Below, piece after piece: positions 1-8,685 of a DNA stretch of 64,000 nt; the stretch's first letter is position 1, and every line of letters begins with the position of its first letter. A program made the position numbers and the translations under genes. Under the pieces are notes generated by a model. That model worked only from the letters and a program-made list of their open reading frames with translations. It had not been told where the DNA came from and searched no databases. Source of the stretch: JBEIHX01 sp040381075 (lineage in GTDB: Bacteria; Pseudomonadota; Alphaproteobacteria; Caulobacterales; Aquidulcibacteraceae); the NCBI GenBank assembly GCA_040381075.1, contig JBEIHX010000005.1, positions 84,360 through 148,359 on the forward strand. The letters are read 5' to 3'.

Positions 1-12
1 GCGACGTCCTTC

Positions 13-1296
13 TCAAACGCCCAGACGGTCGCGCAGCGCGTAGTAGACCATGCCGGCCACATAGAGCGGATCGCGCGCCAGGGGCCCGCCGGGAAACCGG
101 TCGTGGGGAAACCGCGAAAACAGATCGAAAGCCTCCGAAAGGCCGAGCGCCGCCTCGGCGGCGAGCGCCCCGGAAAAGCCGGCGAGGATCGCGCCATGGC
201 CTGAGTAACCGCCGGCCCACACAAGCCCCCCGCGCCGCCCGAACACAGGATTGCGGGTGCGGGTGATCGACACGACGCCGCTCCATCCATAGTCCAGCCG
301 CACGCCGGCAAGCCGCGGCAGGGCCCGCTCCAGGAAGGGGCGCACAAAGGCCCTGGGATCGGCCGGCGGGCGCGGGCTGTATTTTTCGCCGCCGCCGAAC
401 AGGATGCGTCCGTCGGCAGTCGGACGGAAATAGTCGAGCACGAAGCGGGTGTTGGAGATCGCCGCGCGCGTGGGCAGGGTCTCATCGAGCCGTTGGCCGA
501 GAGGTTCGGTGGCCACGATCGAGGCGCTGACAGGCATGATCATGCCGGCCAGCGACGGCTCCAGGGCGGTCAGTTCTGCGTCGCTCGCCAGCACGCCGAT
601 CTCGGCCTCGACGACGCCCTCGCCGGTCGTCACCTGGATGGAGCGCCCGGTTGTGACGGAGCGCACCGGACTGGCCTCGTGCAGCACCGCGCCGGCGGCC
701 TCGGCCGCGCGCGCCAGGCCGAGGGCATAGTTGAGGGGATGAAAATGGCCGCCGCGCGGATCGCGCCAACCGCCCGGGTAGGTTGACGCCGGCAGGTGGA
801 GCGCAACGCCATCCCGGTCCAGCATGTCGATCGCATGGTCGTTGAAAACCCCGGCGATGGCGTCGCGTTCCCGGGCGAGTTCGCCAAGGTGACGCCGGCT
901 CGCGGCGGCGTAGACATGCCCGCTGAGCGTGAGATCGCAGGCGATGGCGTGGGTCGATACGGTGCGGGTGAGCCTGTCGCAGGCGGCCAAGCCGAAGGCC
1001 CAGAGCCGGCGCGCATCCTGCGGCCCGAAGGCGGCGATCAGATGACCGGGCTCACGCCGGTGACCGGGGATCAGGAGCCCGCCATTGCGGCCGGAGGCGC
1101 CCCAGCCAACGCGCCGGGCTTCCAGGAGCGCCACGCTGCGCCCCGCCTCCGCGAGGCGCAGCGCCGCCGAAAGTCCGGTGAACCCGCCCCCGATCACCAC
1201 CGCATCGACCCGTCTCACGCCCTGCAGGGGCGCTCGCTCAGGCGACGGCGCAGCGGTGGCGGCATACCAGGAGGCGGCGTGCGCGACGTCGTTCAT
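13..1296 (-). CDS. FAD-dependent amine oxidoreductase (DAO family, gamma-glutamylputrescine oxidase-like)
   Basis: Soluble flavoenzyme that probably oxidises an amine or amino acid such as gamma-glutamyl-putrescine. An N-terminal Rossmann FAD site is clear (VVIGGGFTGLSAALRLAE), followed by the WGASGRNGG segment typical of PuuB/OrdL-type DAO proteins; a C-terminal FAD-contact segment reads WAGGYSGHG. The protein is 427 aa, normal for the family. I chose the ATG at 1296 rather than the upstream GTG at 1317 because AGGA lies seven bases before it and homologues begin near a W-Y-x-A motif, as here. It is divergent from a putrescine-type binding protein, which supports a polyamine role. Family assignment is firm; the substrate is inference. 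Confidence 0.85.
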   Translation of the reverse strand: MNDVAHAASWYAATAAPSPERAPLQGVRRVDAVVIGGGFTGLSAALRLAEAGRSVALLEARRVGWGASGRNGGLLIPGHRREPGHLIAAFGPQDARRLWAFGLAACDRLTRTVSTHAIACDLTLSGHVYAAASRRHLGELARERDAIAGVFNDHAIDMLDRDGVALHLPASTYPGGWRDPRGGHFHPLNYALGLARAAEAAGAVLHEASPVRSVTTGRSIQVTTGEGVVEAEIGVLASDAELTALEPSLAGMIMPVSASIVATEPLGQRLDETLPTRAAISNTRFVLDYFRPTADGRILFGGGEKYSPRPPADPRAFVRPFLERALPRLAGVRLDYGWSGVVSITRTRNPVFGRRGGLVWAGGYSGHGAILAGFSGALAAEAALGLSEAFDLFSRFPHDRFPGGPLARDPLYVAGMVYYALRDRLGV

Positions 1297-1391
1297 CCCG
1301 CCATCCTGGCTGATCACGGCGCATCACGCCAGATGAAGCCCCCGATCGGACGGGCGCACGCTGCCCAGCCGCGTCAGGCGCCTGCATCGGG

Positions 1392-1413
1392 CGCCCGGCC
1401 GCGCGGCCGGGCG
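1392..1413. repeat. 22-bp perfect palindrome between divergent polyamine genes
   Basis: A perfect inverted repeat of 11-bp GC-only arms with no spacer. It lies in the 273-bp gap between the divergent oxidase and binding-protein genes. It could fold as a strong hairpin or act as an operator. Nothing else recognisable is in this gap. Confidence 0.6.
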
Positions 1414-1569
1414 TGAAGCCGGTCCCGGCCTGCGCCGGCGCGAAGCCCTGCGCGAGCTGTGGGGCTGCGCCATCCGCGGCGTCAGAGGTGGTGCGCCGCC
1501 GGTTGCACAGTGCGCGCGGCGCGTTAGGCTGGCAGACCAGACAACGTGGACAGCAACAGGAGATCCCGG

Positions 1570-2715
1570 ATGAGCTACCAGCCAGGAATGCGCCGTACGG
1601 CCGTGCGGTTCGCCGCCATTGGCGTGTTCGCGCTCGCCGCGCTTGCCGGCTGCGGCGAGCAGGGCAAGAAGCCCCAAACGCTGCGCATCTTCAACTGGTC
1701 CGATTACATCGATCCGGCCATTCTCGAGGATTTCGAGAAAGAGACCGGCATCGACGTGGTGTATGATACCTACGACAACAATGAGATTGTGGAGACGCGC
1801 CTGCTGGCCGGCGGATCAGGCTACGATATCGCCGTTCCGTCCAACCAGTACGTGGAACGCCTCGCCAAGGCGGGAGCGCTTGCCGAAATCGATCCGACAA
1901 AACTGTCCAACCGCACCAATCTGTGGCCGTTCATCGTGCAGCAGATGGAGAAGTTCGACCCGGGCCTGACCCACTCGGTGCCGTACATGTGGGGGACCGT
2001 CGGCATCGGCTACAATGTGGAGGAGGTCCAAAAGCGGCTTCCGGGCGTCGCCATCGACAGCTGGGCGATCGCGTTCGATCCGGCCAATCTCGCCAAGCTC
2101 AAGGATTGCGGCGTGATGTTCCTCGACAGTGCGGAGGAGATCTATCCGGCAGTGCTGCGCTATCAGGGCAAGGATCCCAACTCGACCAACGTCGCAGACT
2201 ATCAGGCGGCCACCGAGCTGTTGATGGCGCTGCGTCCGTCGATCCAGAAGTTTCATTCCTCAGAACTGATCAACGCACTGGCTGGCGGGGATATCTGTCT
2301 GGCGATCGGCTACTCGGGCGACGTGTTCCAGGCAAAGTCGCGCGCCGCCGCGGCGGGCGCTTCCAGCGCAGCAGGGGGCAAGGCGGTCACCATCAACTAC
2401 ATCATCCCCAAAGAGGGCGCCCAGCTGTGGTTCGACAGCTTCGTGATGCCAAAGGATGCGCCCAACAAGGAGGCGGCGCACATGTTCATCAACTACATCC
2501 TGCGCCCGGAGGTGGCCGCGCGCGCCTCGAACTACGTGCAGTACGCCAATGGCAACCTTGCCTCCAAGCAGCTGGTTGATCCGGCGGTGCGTGACAATCC
2601 CGGCGTTTATCCGTCGGATGAGGCGCTCGGCAGGGCGTTTGTGGTGACCACCAAGGAGCCGGACCTTGTGCGCGACATCAACCGCGAATGGACCAAGGTT
2701 CGCTCCGGCGTGTAG
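1570..2715 (+). CDS. Polyamine (putrescine/spermidine) ABC transporter substrate-binding lipoprotein, PotF/PotD-like
   Basis: Periplasmic solute-binding protein of the PotD/PotF family, 381 aa. The N terminus is a lipoprotein signal: basic start, hydrophobic run, then the lipobox LAGC, so it is probably membrane-anchored. The mature protein opens with the family signature LRIFNWSDYIDPAILEDFEK and contains the conserved VPYMWGTVGIGYN and AIGYSGDVF segments. The ATG at 1570 is preceded by AGGAG with seven-base spacing; a GTG at 1546 is in frame but has no comparable site. No permease or ATPase gene follows, so this is an orphan binding protein, perhaps using a transporter encoded elsewhere. The divergent amine oxidase supports a polyamine substrate. 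Confidence 0.9.
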   Translation: MSYQPGMRRTAVRFAAIGVFALAALAGCGEQGKKPQTLRIFNWSDYIDPAILEDFEKETGIDVVYDTYDNNEIVETRLLAGGSGYDIAVPSNQYVERLAKAGALAEIDPTKLSNRTNLWPFIVQQMEKFDPGLTHSVPYMWGTVGIGYNVEEVQKRLPGVAIDSWAIAFDPANLAKLKDCGVMFLDSAEEIYPAVLRYQGKDPNSTNVADYQAATELLMALRPSIQKFHSSELINALAGGDICLAIGYSGDVFQAKSRAAAAGASSAAGGKAVTINYIIPKEGAQLWFDSFVMPKDAPNKEAAHMFINYILRPEVAARASNYVQYANGNLASKQLVDPAVRDNPGVYPSDEALGRAFVVTTKEPDLVRDINREWTKVRSGV

Positions 2716-2944
2716 GCCTGAGCGGGCGCCTGGCGCATCGCAGACTTGAAGCCGGCGTCGTCCGGCGCACATTGCCTGTCAGTCCCGCCGGTGAACCGGC
2801 CGGTCCCCTGGTCTGGGCCCGTGATCCGGCTCGGACCAGGGCTCGGGCTGGACCTCTGAGATGACCTTGCCGGTCGGGTGAGATCCGTTGGCCAGGTGCG
2901 GCGGCGCTGATCGCCGCCGCCCGCCCGACCTGAGGAGACGTTTG

Positions 2945-4243
2945 ATGTCTGCGCCCGCACCGTCCGCACCGCGAATTCCTGACGACATCGCCCGCGCCGT
3001 GGTCGACCCCAAGGCGCATGCAGATCCGCCGCGCCTGGACGCGGCGTTTGCCTGGCTGCGGGCGAACATGCCCCTGGGGGTGGCTGATATCGAGGGCTGC
3101 GATCCGTTCTGGGTGGTGACCAAGCACGCCGACATTCTGGAAGTGAGCCGGCAGAATGCACTGTTCACCAATGGCGTGCGCGCCACAACCTTCACCACCA
3201 AGGAGCTCCTGGCCCAGGTCTACAAGATCACTGGCACGCCTCACCTGGTGAAATCGCTCGTGCAGATGGACCCGCCCGAGCACACCGACTACCGCCTGCT
3301 CACCCAGGCCTGGTTCATGCCGCAGAACCTGAAGCGGCTGGAGGATCGCGTCCGCGCGATCGCCCGTGAGCACGCCGATCTGATGGCCGCCAAGGCCCCG
3401 GAGTGCGACTTCGTCGACGAGGTCGCCGTGTGGTATCCGCTGCGCGTGGTGATGGAAATCCTCGGCGTGCCGCGCGAAGACGAGCCGCGGATGCTCAAGC
3501 TGACGCAGGAGCTGTTCGGCGCGACGGATGAGGATCTGGGGCGCGGCGGGGCGCGCGACGCGCTTGGCTCTGACGAAGGGGTCGCGGTGCTGCAAAGCGT
3601 GGTGATGGACTTCTTCCAGTACTTCAATGCGATCACGGAAGACAGGCGCCGGAACCCGCGCGACGACCTGGCGAGCGTGATCGCCAATGGCGCGATCAAC
3701 GGGCAACCGCTCGATCCATTCAACGCGATGTCCTACTACGTCATTGTTGCAACCGCGGGCCACGACACGACCAGCTCCTCGACTGCCGGCGGCCTTTGGG
3801 CGCTGCTTGACAATCCAGACCAGCTCGCGCGGCTCAAGGACGACCCGTCGCTGATACCGGGCTTTGTCGATGAATCGATCCGCTGGACGACGCCGGTGCG
3901 CCACTTCATGCGTTCTCCACGCGAGGATTACGTCCTGCGTGGCCAGCAGCTGAAGGCTGGCGACTGGATGATGTTGTGTTACCCGTCGGGCAATCGCGAC
4001 GAGGAGGTGTTCGAAGCGCCCGAGCGGTTTGACATCACGCGCAGCCCGAACCGGCATCTTGCGTTCGGGTATGGCGCGCATCTGTGCCTGGGACAGCATC
4101 TCGCGAAGCTCGAGATGAAGATGTTGTGGGAAGAGATCATTCCACGCCTGTCGCATATCGAGCACGCTGGACCTGCCCGCCTGTCTGCGGCGAATTTCGT
4201 CAACGGCCCGAAAAAGCTCCCGATCCGCTTCACCATGTCGTAG
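2945..4243 (+). CDS. Cytochrome P450, CYP108-like (P450terp type)
   Basis: Soluble bacterial P450 of 432 aa. Visible motifs: I-helix oxygen-activation segment AGHDTTSSS near residue 270, K-helix ESIR near 308 and the haem-binding loop FGYGAHLCLGQHLAK with its cysteine near residue 380. The N-terminal stretch (IPDDIARAVV, AFAWLR, ADIEGCDPFWVVTKHADIL) and the C-terminal FVNGPKKLPIRFT closely match what I remember of CYP108A1, alpha-terpineol hydroxylase. The substrate is therefore likely a terpenoid or other hydrophobic compound, but that is inference. A GAGGAG ribosome-binding site sits seven bases before the ATG. No ferredoxin or ferredoxin reductase gene is adjacent, so redox partners must come from elsewhere. 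Confidence 0.9.
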   Translation: MSAPAPSAPRIPDDIARAVVDPKAHADPPRLDAAFAWLRANMPLGVADIEGCDPFWVVTKHADILEVSRQNALFTNGVRATTFTTKELLAQVYKITGTPHLVKSLVQMDPPEHTDYRLLTQAWFMPQNLKRLEDRVRAIAREHADLMAAKAPECDFVDEVAVWYPLRVVMEILGVPREDEPRMLKLTQELFGATDEDLGRGGARDALGSDEGVAVLQSVVMDFFQYFNAITEDRRRNPRDDLASVIANGAINGQPLDPFNAMSYYVIVATAGHDTTSSSTAGGLWALLDNPDQLARLKDDPSLIPGFVDESIRWTTPVRHFMRSPREDYVLRGQQLKAGDWMMLCYPSGNRDEEVFEAPERFDITRSPNRHLAFGYGAHLCLGQHLAKLEMKMLWEEIIPRLSHIEHAGPARLSAANFVNGPKKLPIRFTMS

Positions 4244-4416
4244 GCGTCAGGCGTCCCGCTGGATCCCGCGCCAGCCCGGCCCCAGCGGGGGATGGCCCCA
4301 CAGCCCGGATTGGGCCCCTTCTGTGCGGCTCGCTGTCGCCAGCGCCTCGATGAAACATCCGCCGCCCTGAGGCGGGAGGGGTGATCGGCGCGCCAATCAT
4401 CGACTGCGCCCCGGCG

Positions 4417-4980
4417 TCAGACGGCCTGCGGCGCCGGTGGAGGCTGGGGTGGTCGCCCGGCGCCTGGGGCGTCCAGAAAGCGGTGCACGAAGATGAGATC
4501 CAGCCATCGGTCGAACTTGCGCCCCACCTCCGGCAAAAGGGCGACGCGCTGAAAGCCAAGTTTTTCATGAAAGCCGAGCGAGGACGCGTTGGCGGCGTCG
4601 ACGGCGCCGATCATGGCGTGCAGGCCCATGGCCTGCGCGCGCGCGATCAGCGCGCCCATCAGCTCACGCCCGACGCCAACGCCGCGCCGATCGGCCGCGA
4701 CGTGCACTGAGTGCTCGACCGTATAACGGTAGCCTGGCCATGCGCCGCGCCACTCTCCAAACGAGGCGAAGCCGCAGACCTCCTGGCCGCAGACGGCCAC
4801 GAGCACCGGAAAGCCGGCGCTGAGGCGCGTCGTCAGCCAGACGCGGCGGTCCTCCAGGGTGGCTGGCGTGCTCGAATAGATGGCGGTCGTGGTCGCCACG
4901 ACGTCATTGTAGATGGCCGTCATGCCGACGAGATCGGCTTCAGAGGCATCGCGCACTTGGATGGCCGCATCGCTGTACAT
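4417..4980 (-). CDS. GNAT N-acetyltransferase, phosphinothricin/methionine-sulfoximine acetyltransferase-like
   Basis: Cytosolic acetyl-CoA-dependent N-acetyltransferase of 187 aa. The early AIYNDVV segment, the WRGAWPGYRYTVEHSVHV core and the acetyl-CoA loop RRGVGVGRELM, followed by an Asn-rich DAANASSLGFHEKLGF segment, are typical of the PAT/MddA branch of GNATs that detoxify phosphinothricin or methionine sulfoximine. The chosen ATG at 4980 gives the normal family length; the reading frame stays open further upstream but that part is not protein-like. The C-terminal tail is a short Pro-rich extension. It is convergent with the P450 and divergent from the methyltransferase. The exact amine substrate is unknown. 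Confidence 0.85.
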   Translation of the reverse strand: MYSDAAIQVRDASEADLVGMTAIYNDVVATTTAIYSSTPATLEDRRVWLTTRLSAGFPVLVAVCGQEVCGFASFGEWRGAWPGYRYTVEHSVHVAADRRGVGVGRELMGALIARAQAMGLHAMIGAVDAANASSLGFHEKLGFQRVALLPEVGRKFDRWLDLIFVHRFLDAPGAGRPPQPPPAPQAV

Positions 4981-5082
4981 CGCCGTCAAGCTAGCCCATG
5001 ACGGACGCAGGGCAAGCCGCCTGCCGCCGCACGGCGGGCTGCGCCAGGCGGTGCGACGCCTGCGCCTGGACAGGAGCATCGG

Positions 5083-5913
5083 ATGAGCGTGAACGCAGAC
5101 CAGATCGCCTATTGGAACGCACTTGCCGGAGCGACCTGGGCGCAGTTGCAGGACAGGCTCGACCGCCAGCTCGCGCCCCTCGGCGACGCGGCTCTGGTCG
5201 CCCTTGCCGCCGCCCCAGGCGAGAGCATCATCGATGTCGGGTGCGGCTGTGGGGCGAGCACGCTTGATCTGGCGCAGGCGGTCTCTCCCGGCGGCCATGT
5301 TCTGGGGATTGATGTCTCAGCGCCGATGCTCGCGGTTGCGCGCGCGCGTCTGGAGGGTCTCGCCACTGCGACCATCCTGCAGGCGGACGCCCAGAGCCAT
5401 GACTTTACGCCCGCAGCTGCGGACGGCGTGTACTCGCGTTTCGGCGTGATGTTCTTTGACGACCCGCAGGCTGCGTTCGCCAATCTGCGACGGGCCCTCA
5501 AACCTGGCGGGCGTCTCGCCTTCGTGTGCTGGCGCCCGCTCAGCCAGAACGCCTGGATGGCTGCGCCGCTCGCGGCGGCGTGCGCTGCGCTTGGCGAAAC
5601 GCCCCCGGCTGGCGACCCCGATGCGCCGGGGCCTTTCGCGTTCGCTGATCCGCAGCGCGTGCGCACCATTCTGGCGGGCGCGGGTTTTGTTGACGTCGCC
5701 GTCGACGCCCATGACACGCCCATCAATGGCGGCGATCTCGACGACGCCGTCGCCATGGCCTTCAGGGTCGGACCACTGGGCGCCCTGGTGCGCGAGCAGC
5801 CGCACAAGGCTGAGCCGGCGCGCGCCGCAGTGCGCGCCGCCCTCGCCGCCTTTGAGACGCCGGCCGGCGTGCTGACGCCAGCGGCGGTGTGGATTGTCAG
5901 CGCCCGCGGCTAA
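5083..5913 (+). CDS. Class I SAM-dependent methyltransferase
   Basis: A 276-aa methyltransferase of the UbiE/type 11 fold. Motif I (IIDVGCGCGAST) lies near residue 50, followed by the acidic SAM-ribose position in GIDVSAPML and a motif with LKPGGRLAFVCW later. The start ATG has AGGAG six bases upstream. The family includes small-molecule and quinone methyltransferases; nothing in the sequence or neighbourhood defines the acceptor. Ten bases after its stop lies the end of the broken MFS gene on the other strand. Confidence 0.85.
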   Translation: MSVNADQIAYWNALAGATWAQLQDRLDRQLAPLGDAALVALAAAPGESIIDVGCGCGASTLDLAQAVSPGGHVLGIDVSAPMLAVARARLEGLATATILQADAQSHDFTPAAADGVYSRFGVMFFDDPQAAFANLRRALKPGGRLAFVCWRPLSQNAWMAAPLAAACAALGETPPAGDPDAPGPFAFADPQRVRTILAGAGFVDVAVDAHDTPINGGDLDDAVAMAFRVGPLGALVREQPHKAEPARAAVRAALAAFETPAGVLTPAAVWIVSARG

Positions 5914-5922
5914 GGTCTGCGC

Positions 5923-6610
5923 TCAGGCCCTGGCGGCGGCGCGGCGATGGGCAAGTTCACGCACATTGCCCTCATGGTCAGATCGATCAATCCTGTAGAA
6001 GGCGATCGCCGCCATCATCGCGAGCCACAGGGACAGCACCGCCGGGACATAGAGCGCGCCCAGGCGCCAGATGGCTTCGGGCGGCGTTTCGGAAGGCGCA
6101 GCGCCGGTCTTGATGCCCGCAACGGCCAGAACGAACGCGGCGGCGCTCACGCCGATCCCGCTCACCAGTTTGCGGATGAAGCTGTTGGCGGCGAAGAAGA
6201 CGCCCTCCGAGCGTCGTCCGGTCTTGAGTTCGGACTGCTCCACCAGATCGGCGATCATGGCTGCGGTGAGCGTCTGTCTGGAAGCAGATGATGAGCCCGA
6301 CGTCCACGACGGTGGCTGCGACATAGGCCCAGAACACCCAGCCCGCTTCGGCAGGCGACGGCAGAAGTCCCAGGAGACGCAGCACGATCGGCGCGGGCGC
6401 GCCCAGCACAGCGATCAGCCCGATGATCATCGCCCCACGCTTCTTGCCAAGCGCGCGCGTGATGATCGGGGCCATGACAGCGCCGATGACTGCAGACACA
6501 AACACGCCCAGCGTCAAAACGCCGATCTGGGCGGAAGCAAACCCCCAGAAGAAGATGCTGAGGTAAAGGGTGAAAGCCGCCGACACACCGCTTGCGATGG
6601 CCCCGAAGAT
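5923..6610 (-). pseudogene. C-terminal half of a disrupted GPH-family MFS transporter
   Basis: Encodes the second half of a sugar:cation symporter-type MFS protein (GPH family): six predicted membrane segments plus the family motif near ADLVEQSELKTGRRSEG. Reading is on the minus strand. The frame is broken at 6273-6280, where TCTG is tandemly duplicated; removing one 4-bp copy rejoins GLIICFQ to TLTAAMIADL. Its 5' end stops abruptly at 6610 inside the first membrane segment of the second half. The missing N-terminal half is at 10863-11650, and the two halves meet codon to codon (ANI followed by FGAIASG). This is one gene split by inserted DNA, and it is certainly non-functional. Confidence 0.9.
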
Positions 6611-7007
6611 GGTCGGACAAACCATCGGGGAGTGCATAGCTGGTCGGGTTGCTGCGGGGCAGATAGCGCGGCGCGATGAGCGTTCGATCTTGAACGCCAT
6701 TGCGGACGATGGCGGGCTGACCGGCGCTGAGCGTCAGGCATTTCTCCGCGCCAACCGCGGGTCACGCGTTCGGGACATAGAAAAGGCGCGGTACGACGAC
6801 GATGCCAGGGCTGTTCTCAGAGCACAGGATCGCGTGTTTGAGATTGCTGGCGGCGTTGGTTCGCTGCGCGATCAACTTGCAAGCGCCAGAAGCCTCCTCT
6901 CCGGTCGCGGCATATCTCTATCGCCGGTTGAAACCGCATCCACCACGAGCTTCGCGACAGCAGATGCCGGCAGCGCACTCTCTGACGTTGTCGTTATGGG
7001 CCAGTAG
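6609..7007 (+). CDS. Unrecognised ORF at the left end of the island
   Basis: An open frame of about 132 aa starting exactly at the island border, rich in Ala, Arg and Asp, with no motif I recognise. It reads as plausible soluble protein (IARRDERSILNAIADDGG) and ends at a TAG. It may be the truncated remainder of a larger gene brought in with the island. No ribosome-binding site is evident. It could also be a chance frame. Confidence 0.3.
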   Translation: MVGQTIGECIAGRVAAGQIARRDERSILNAIADDGGLTGAERQAFLRANRGSRVRDIEKARYDDDARAVLRAQDRVFEIAGGVGSLRDQLASARSLLSGRGISLSPVETASTTSFATADAGSALSDVVVMGQ

Positions 7008-7117
7008 CTGCCACGGCTGAACGCTGCCCTTGGGTTCCAAAAGGCCGCTTCACCCGCGCGGGCTATTCGGAGGCTGTTGCCGGCGCCGGCAGTATCGGGG
7101 CGCCAGCGCTTGCTCAG

Positions 7118-7411
7118 TTGGCCATTGGCGGCGTGGGCGCCTTCACCGCCGTCGCGACCAAAGGCATCCAGATCGCCGCGAACTACATGAATGGACGCCG
7201 GTTCCAGGTGCAAGCGACCCAGGGGATACCTGCTCCGGTTGGGGTCGGCGAGAACTTCAGGCCCGTTTCGGCGCCCATCAATGGCCGGACGGTACTACGA
7301 TCCCGGACGCGATGGATCGGCCGGTCTGCATGGTGGAATGTAACTGGTGCGACCGCCCCACCTGCCACGGACGGCGCCGCGCGCGCTCCCCTGCGCTTAT
7401 CGACGTCGTGA
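7118..7411 (+). pseudogene. Unrecognised gene fragment with a hydrophobic Ala/Gly segment
   Basis: An open frame with a hydrophobic stretch (LAIGGVGAFTAVATKGIQIA) followed by NGRRFQVQATQG. The protein-like frame continues upstream of the first ATG, so the real start is missing. I cannot name a family. It may belong with the preceding unrecognised frame as parts of one decayed gene. Confidence 0.25.
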
Positions 7412-7849
7412 CTGTCCGGTGGGGATGACATGGTAGTGATGGCGGATCGCCAGGACGCTCTGCGGGCTGTCGTTCCACGCGTCCCGGATGAAGGCTTTTC
7501 CTTCCGGCCCTGGACGGGGAGGCCCGAGCATGGGCTTGACGCTGTCATCTTTGCAGGAGAGCAGGATGGGCAGCATGAGGCCATGCAGAGGATTGCTGAT
7601 GGTCATCACTGTGTCCCATTCCGGGCGGGTGAGCGTGACATAGGCGAGGAAGCCCTCGCACCAGTCGGAGGGCCAGATGTCCCCATTTCCGCGCCGCCGG
7701 TGGGCCGGCTTGGCTATGTCTTCCCCAAGCTCGTTGGAGATCCGGTTGAAGCGGTCGCTCGCCGCCTTGATGGCGGCATAAGCCGGCGTCTCCACTTTGG
7801 CGATGTCTGCGCAGCGAGCATCGTCGCACGGGAAGCGGGGTCTCGTCAC
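7397..7849 (-). pseudogene. YecA/UPF0149-like protein fragment
   Basis: The frame contains a stretch characteristic of the YecA/UPF0149 family: RFNRISNEL, then WPSDWCEGFLAYVTLTRPEW and a later LMLPILLSC segment. At about 140 aa it lacks the N-terminal part of a usual ~200-aa family member. Its 5' end runs straight into the IS66 remnant, with which it overlaps in another frame (around 7820-7849). The C-terminal SecA-like metal-binding tail seen in many relatives is absent. The function of this family is poorly known. It is either truncated by, or was a passenger of, the IS66 element. Confidence 0.5.
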
Positions 7850-8240
7850 AGAAGATCCGGTCTGCGGCGTGGATCGCCTTGAGTTGCCTTGTGTAGAGAG
7901 GTCTGAGCCACCAGGCGGCCTTCTTCATCCAGCGCGTCAGGGTTGACCGATCCAGCTTCAGACCCTGGCCGGCAAGCATGCTGGCCTGCCGGCTGAGCGG
8001 CATGAACCACGCGTACTTCCAGACCGCGACACTGGCGACCGCAGACGTCGACGCCATCCCGCCGTCGAACAGACGAAACCGTGCCGGATGCTGGAAGACG
8101 CCGGTCTCAAGAGGCCCGACAGGCGTATTTCGGCCGGATGGTGCGCAGGACCCGTACAATGGCGGGGACGATCTCCACTGCCTCGATCGTTTCCAGACCG
8201 ATCCTGTGTGGGGTGAGGCTCGGTTTCTTGATACAGCCTG
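7828..8240 (-). pseudogene. IS66-family transposase (TnpC) remnant
   Basis: Two frames on the minus strand together match the middle of IS66 TnpC. The first reads RIGLETIEAVEIVPAIVRVL and ends in RPKYACRA. The second, after a frameshift near 8125, reads WKYAWFMPLSRQASMLAGQG, LDRSTLTRWM and finally CDETPLPV. DETP is the start of the catalytic core region, and everything after it is missing. No TnpA or TnpB gene and no terminal repeats were seen, so the element is dead. Confidence 0.75.
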
Positions 8241-8423
8241 GAGCGCTATTCCTTGGATGAACAGGAGTGGAGCATGGACAGCAAGAAGACGGGGTCTTTG
8301 GGCGCGACAGTGGCCCCGGTCCCGTCGGCGCGCGCTCATCAGGCAGGCGACGGTGGGGCCGTGGCCGGGCCGGCTGAACACGCAGCTTGAAAATCACCGC
8401 ACCGGACAACCTCGTTGACAAAC

Positions 8424-8624
8424 ACCGGTCACGCCGAGCTGTCCACAACGGAGATATACACCCAGGTCTCGATCAAGAAGCTCAAGGCGGTCCATGAGGC
8501 CACCCACCCGGCTGGGCTGCGTCGGCGCGGGGCTTTGGAGGAGGGCACGGGCGGCGGCGAGGACGCTGACAGCATGGCGGCCGAAGCGCTGTTGGCGGCG
8601 CTGGCGCGGGAAGAGGAGGTGTAG
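8424..8624 (+). pseudogene. C-terminal tail of a tyrosine recombinase/integrase
   Basis: The segment GHAELSTTEIYTQVSIKKL contains the end of the recombinase catalytic domain: the conserved GH of the His box and the catalytic tyrosine in TEIYTQV. It is followed by the KAVHEATHPA tail common in integrases of mobile elements. The catalytic Arg box and the whole N-terminal domain are absent, so this is a remnant. It ends at a TAG at 8624, just upstream of the BrnT promoter. Confidence 0.7.
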
Positions 8625-8685
8625 GGATAAGCGCCAGGACGCTGCCCAAAAATGTTGAGTCCAGTGTCCACAGAAAGAAGGCGCA

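Noticed and set aside
2678..4165. Long minus-strand open frame opposite the CYP108-like P450
   Set aside because: It is the antisense of a clear P450 gene, with His/Arg-rich low-complexity translation and no family motif; typical of GC-rich shadow frames.
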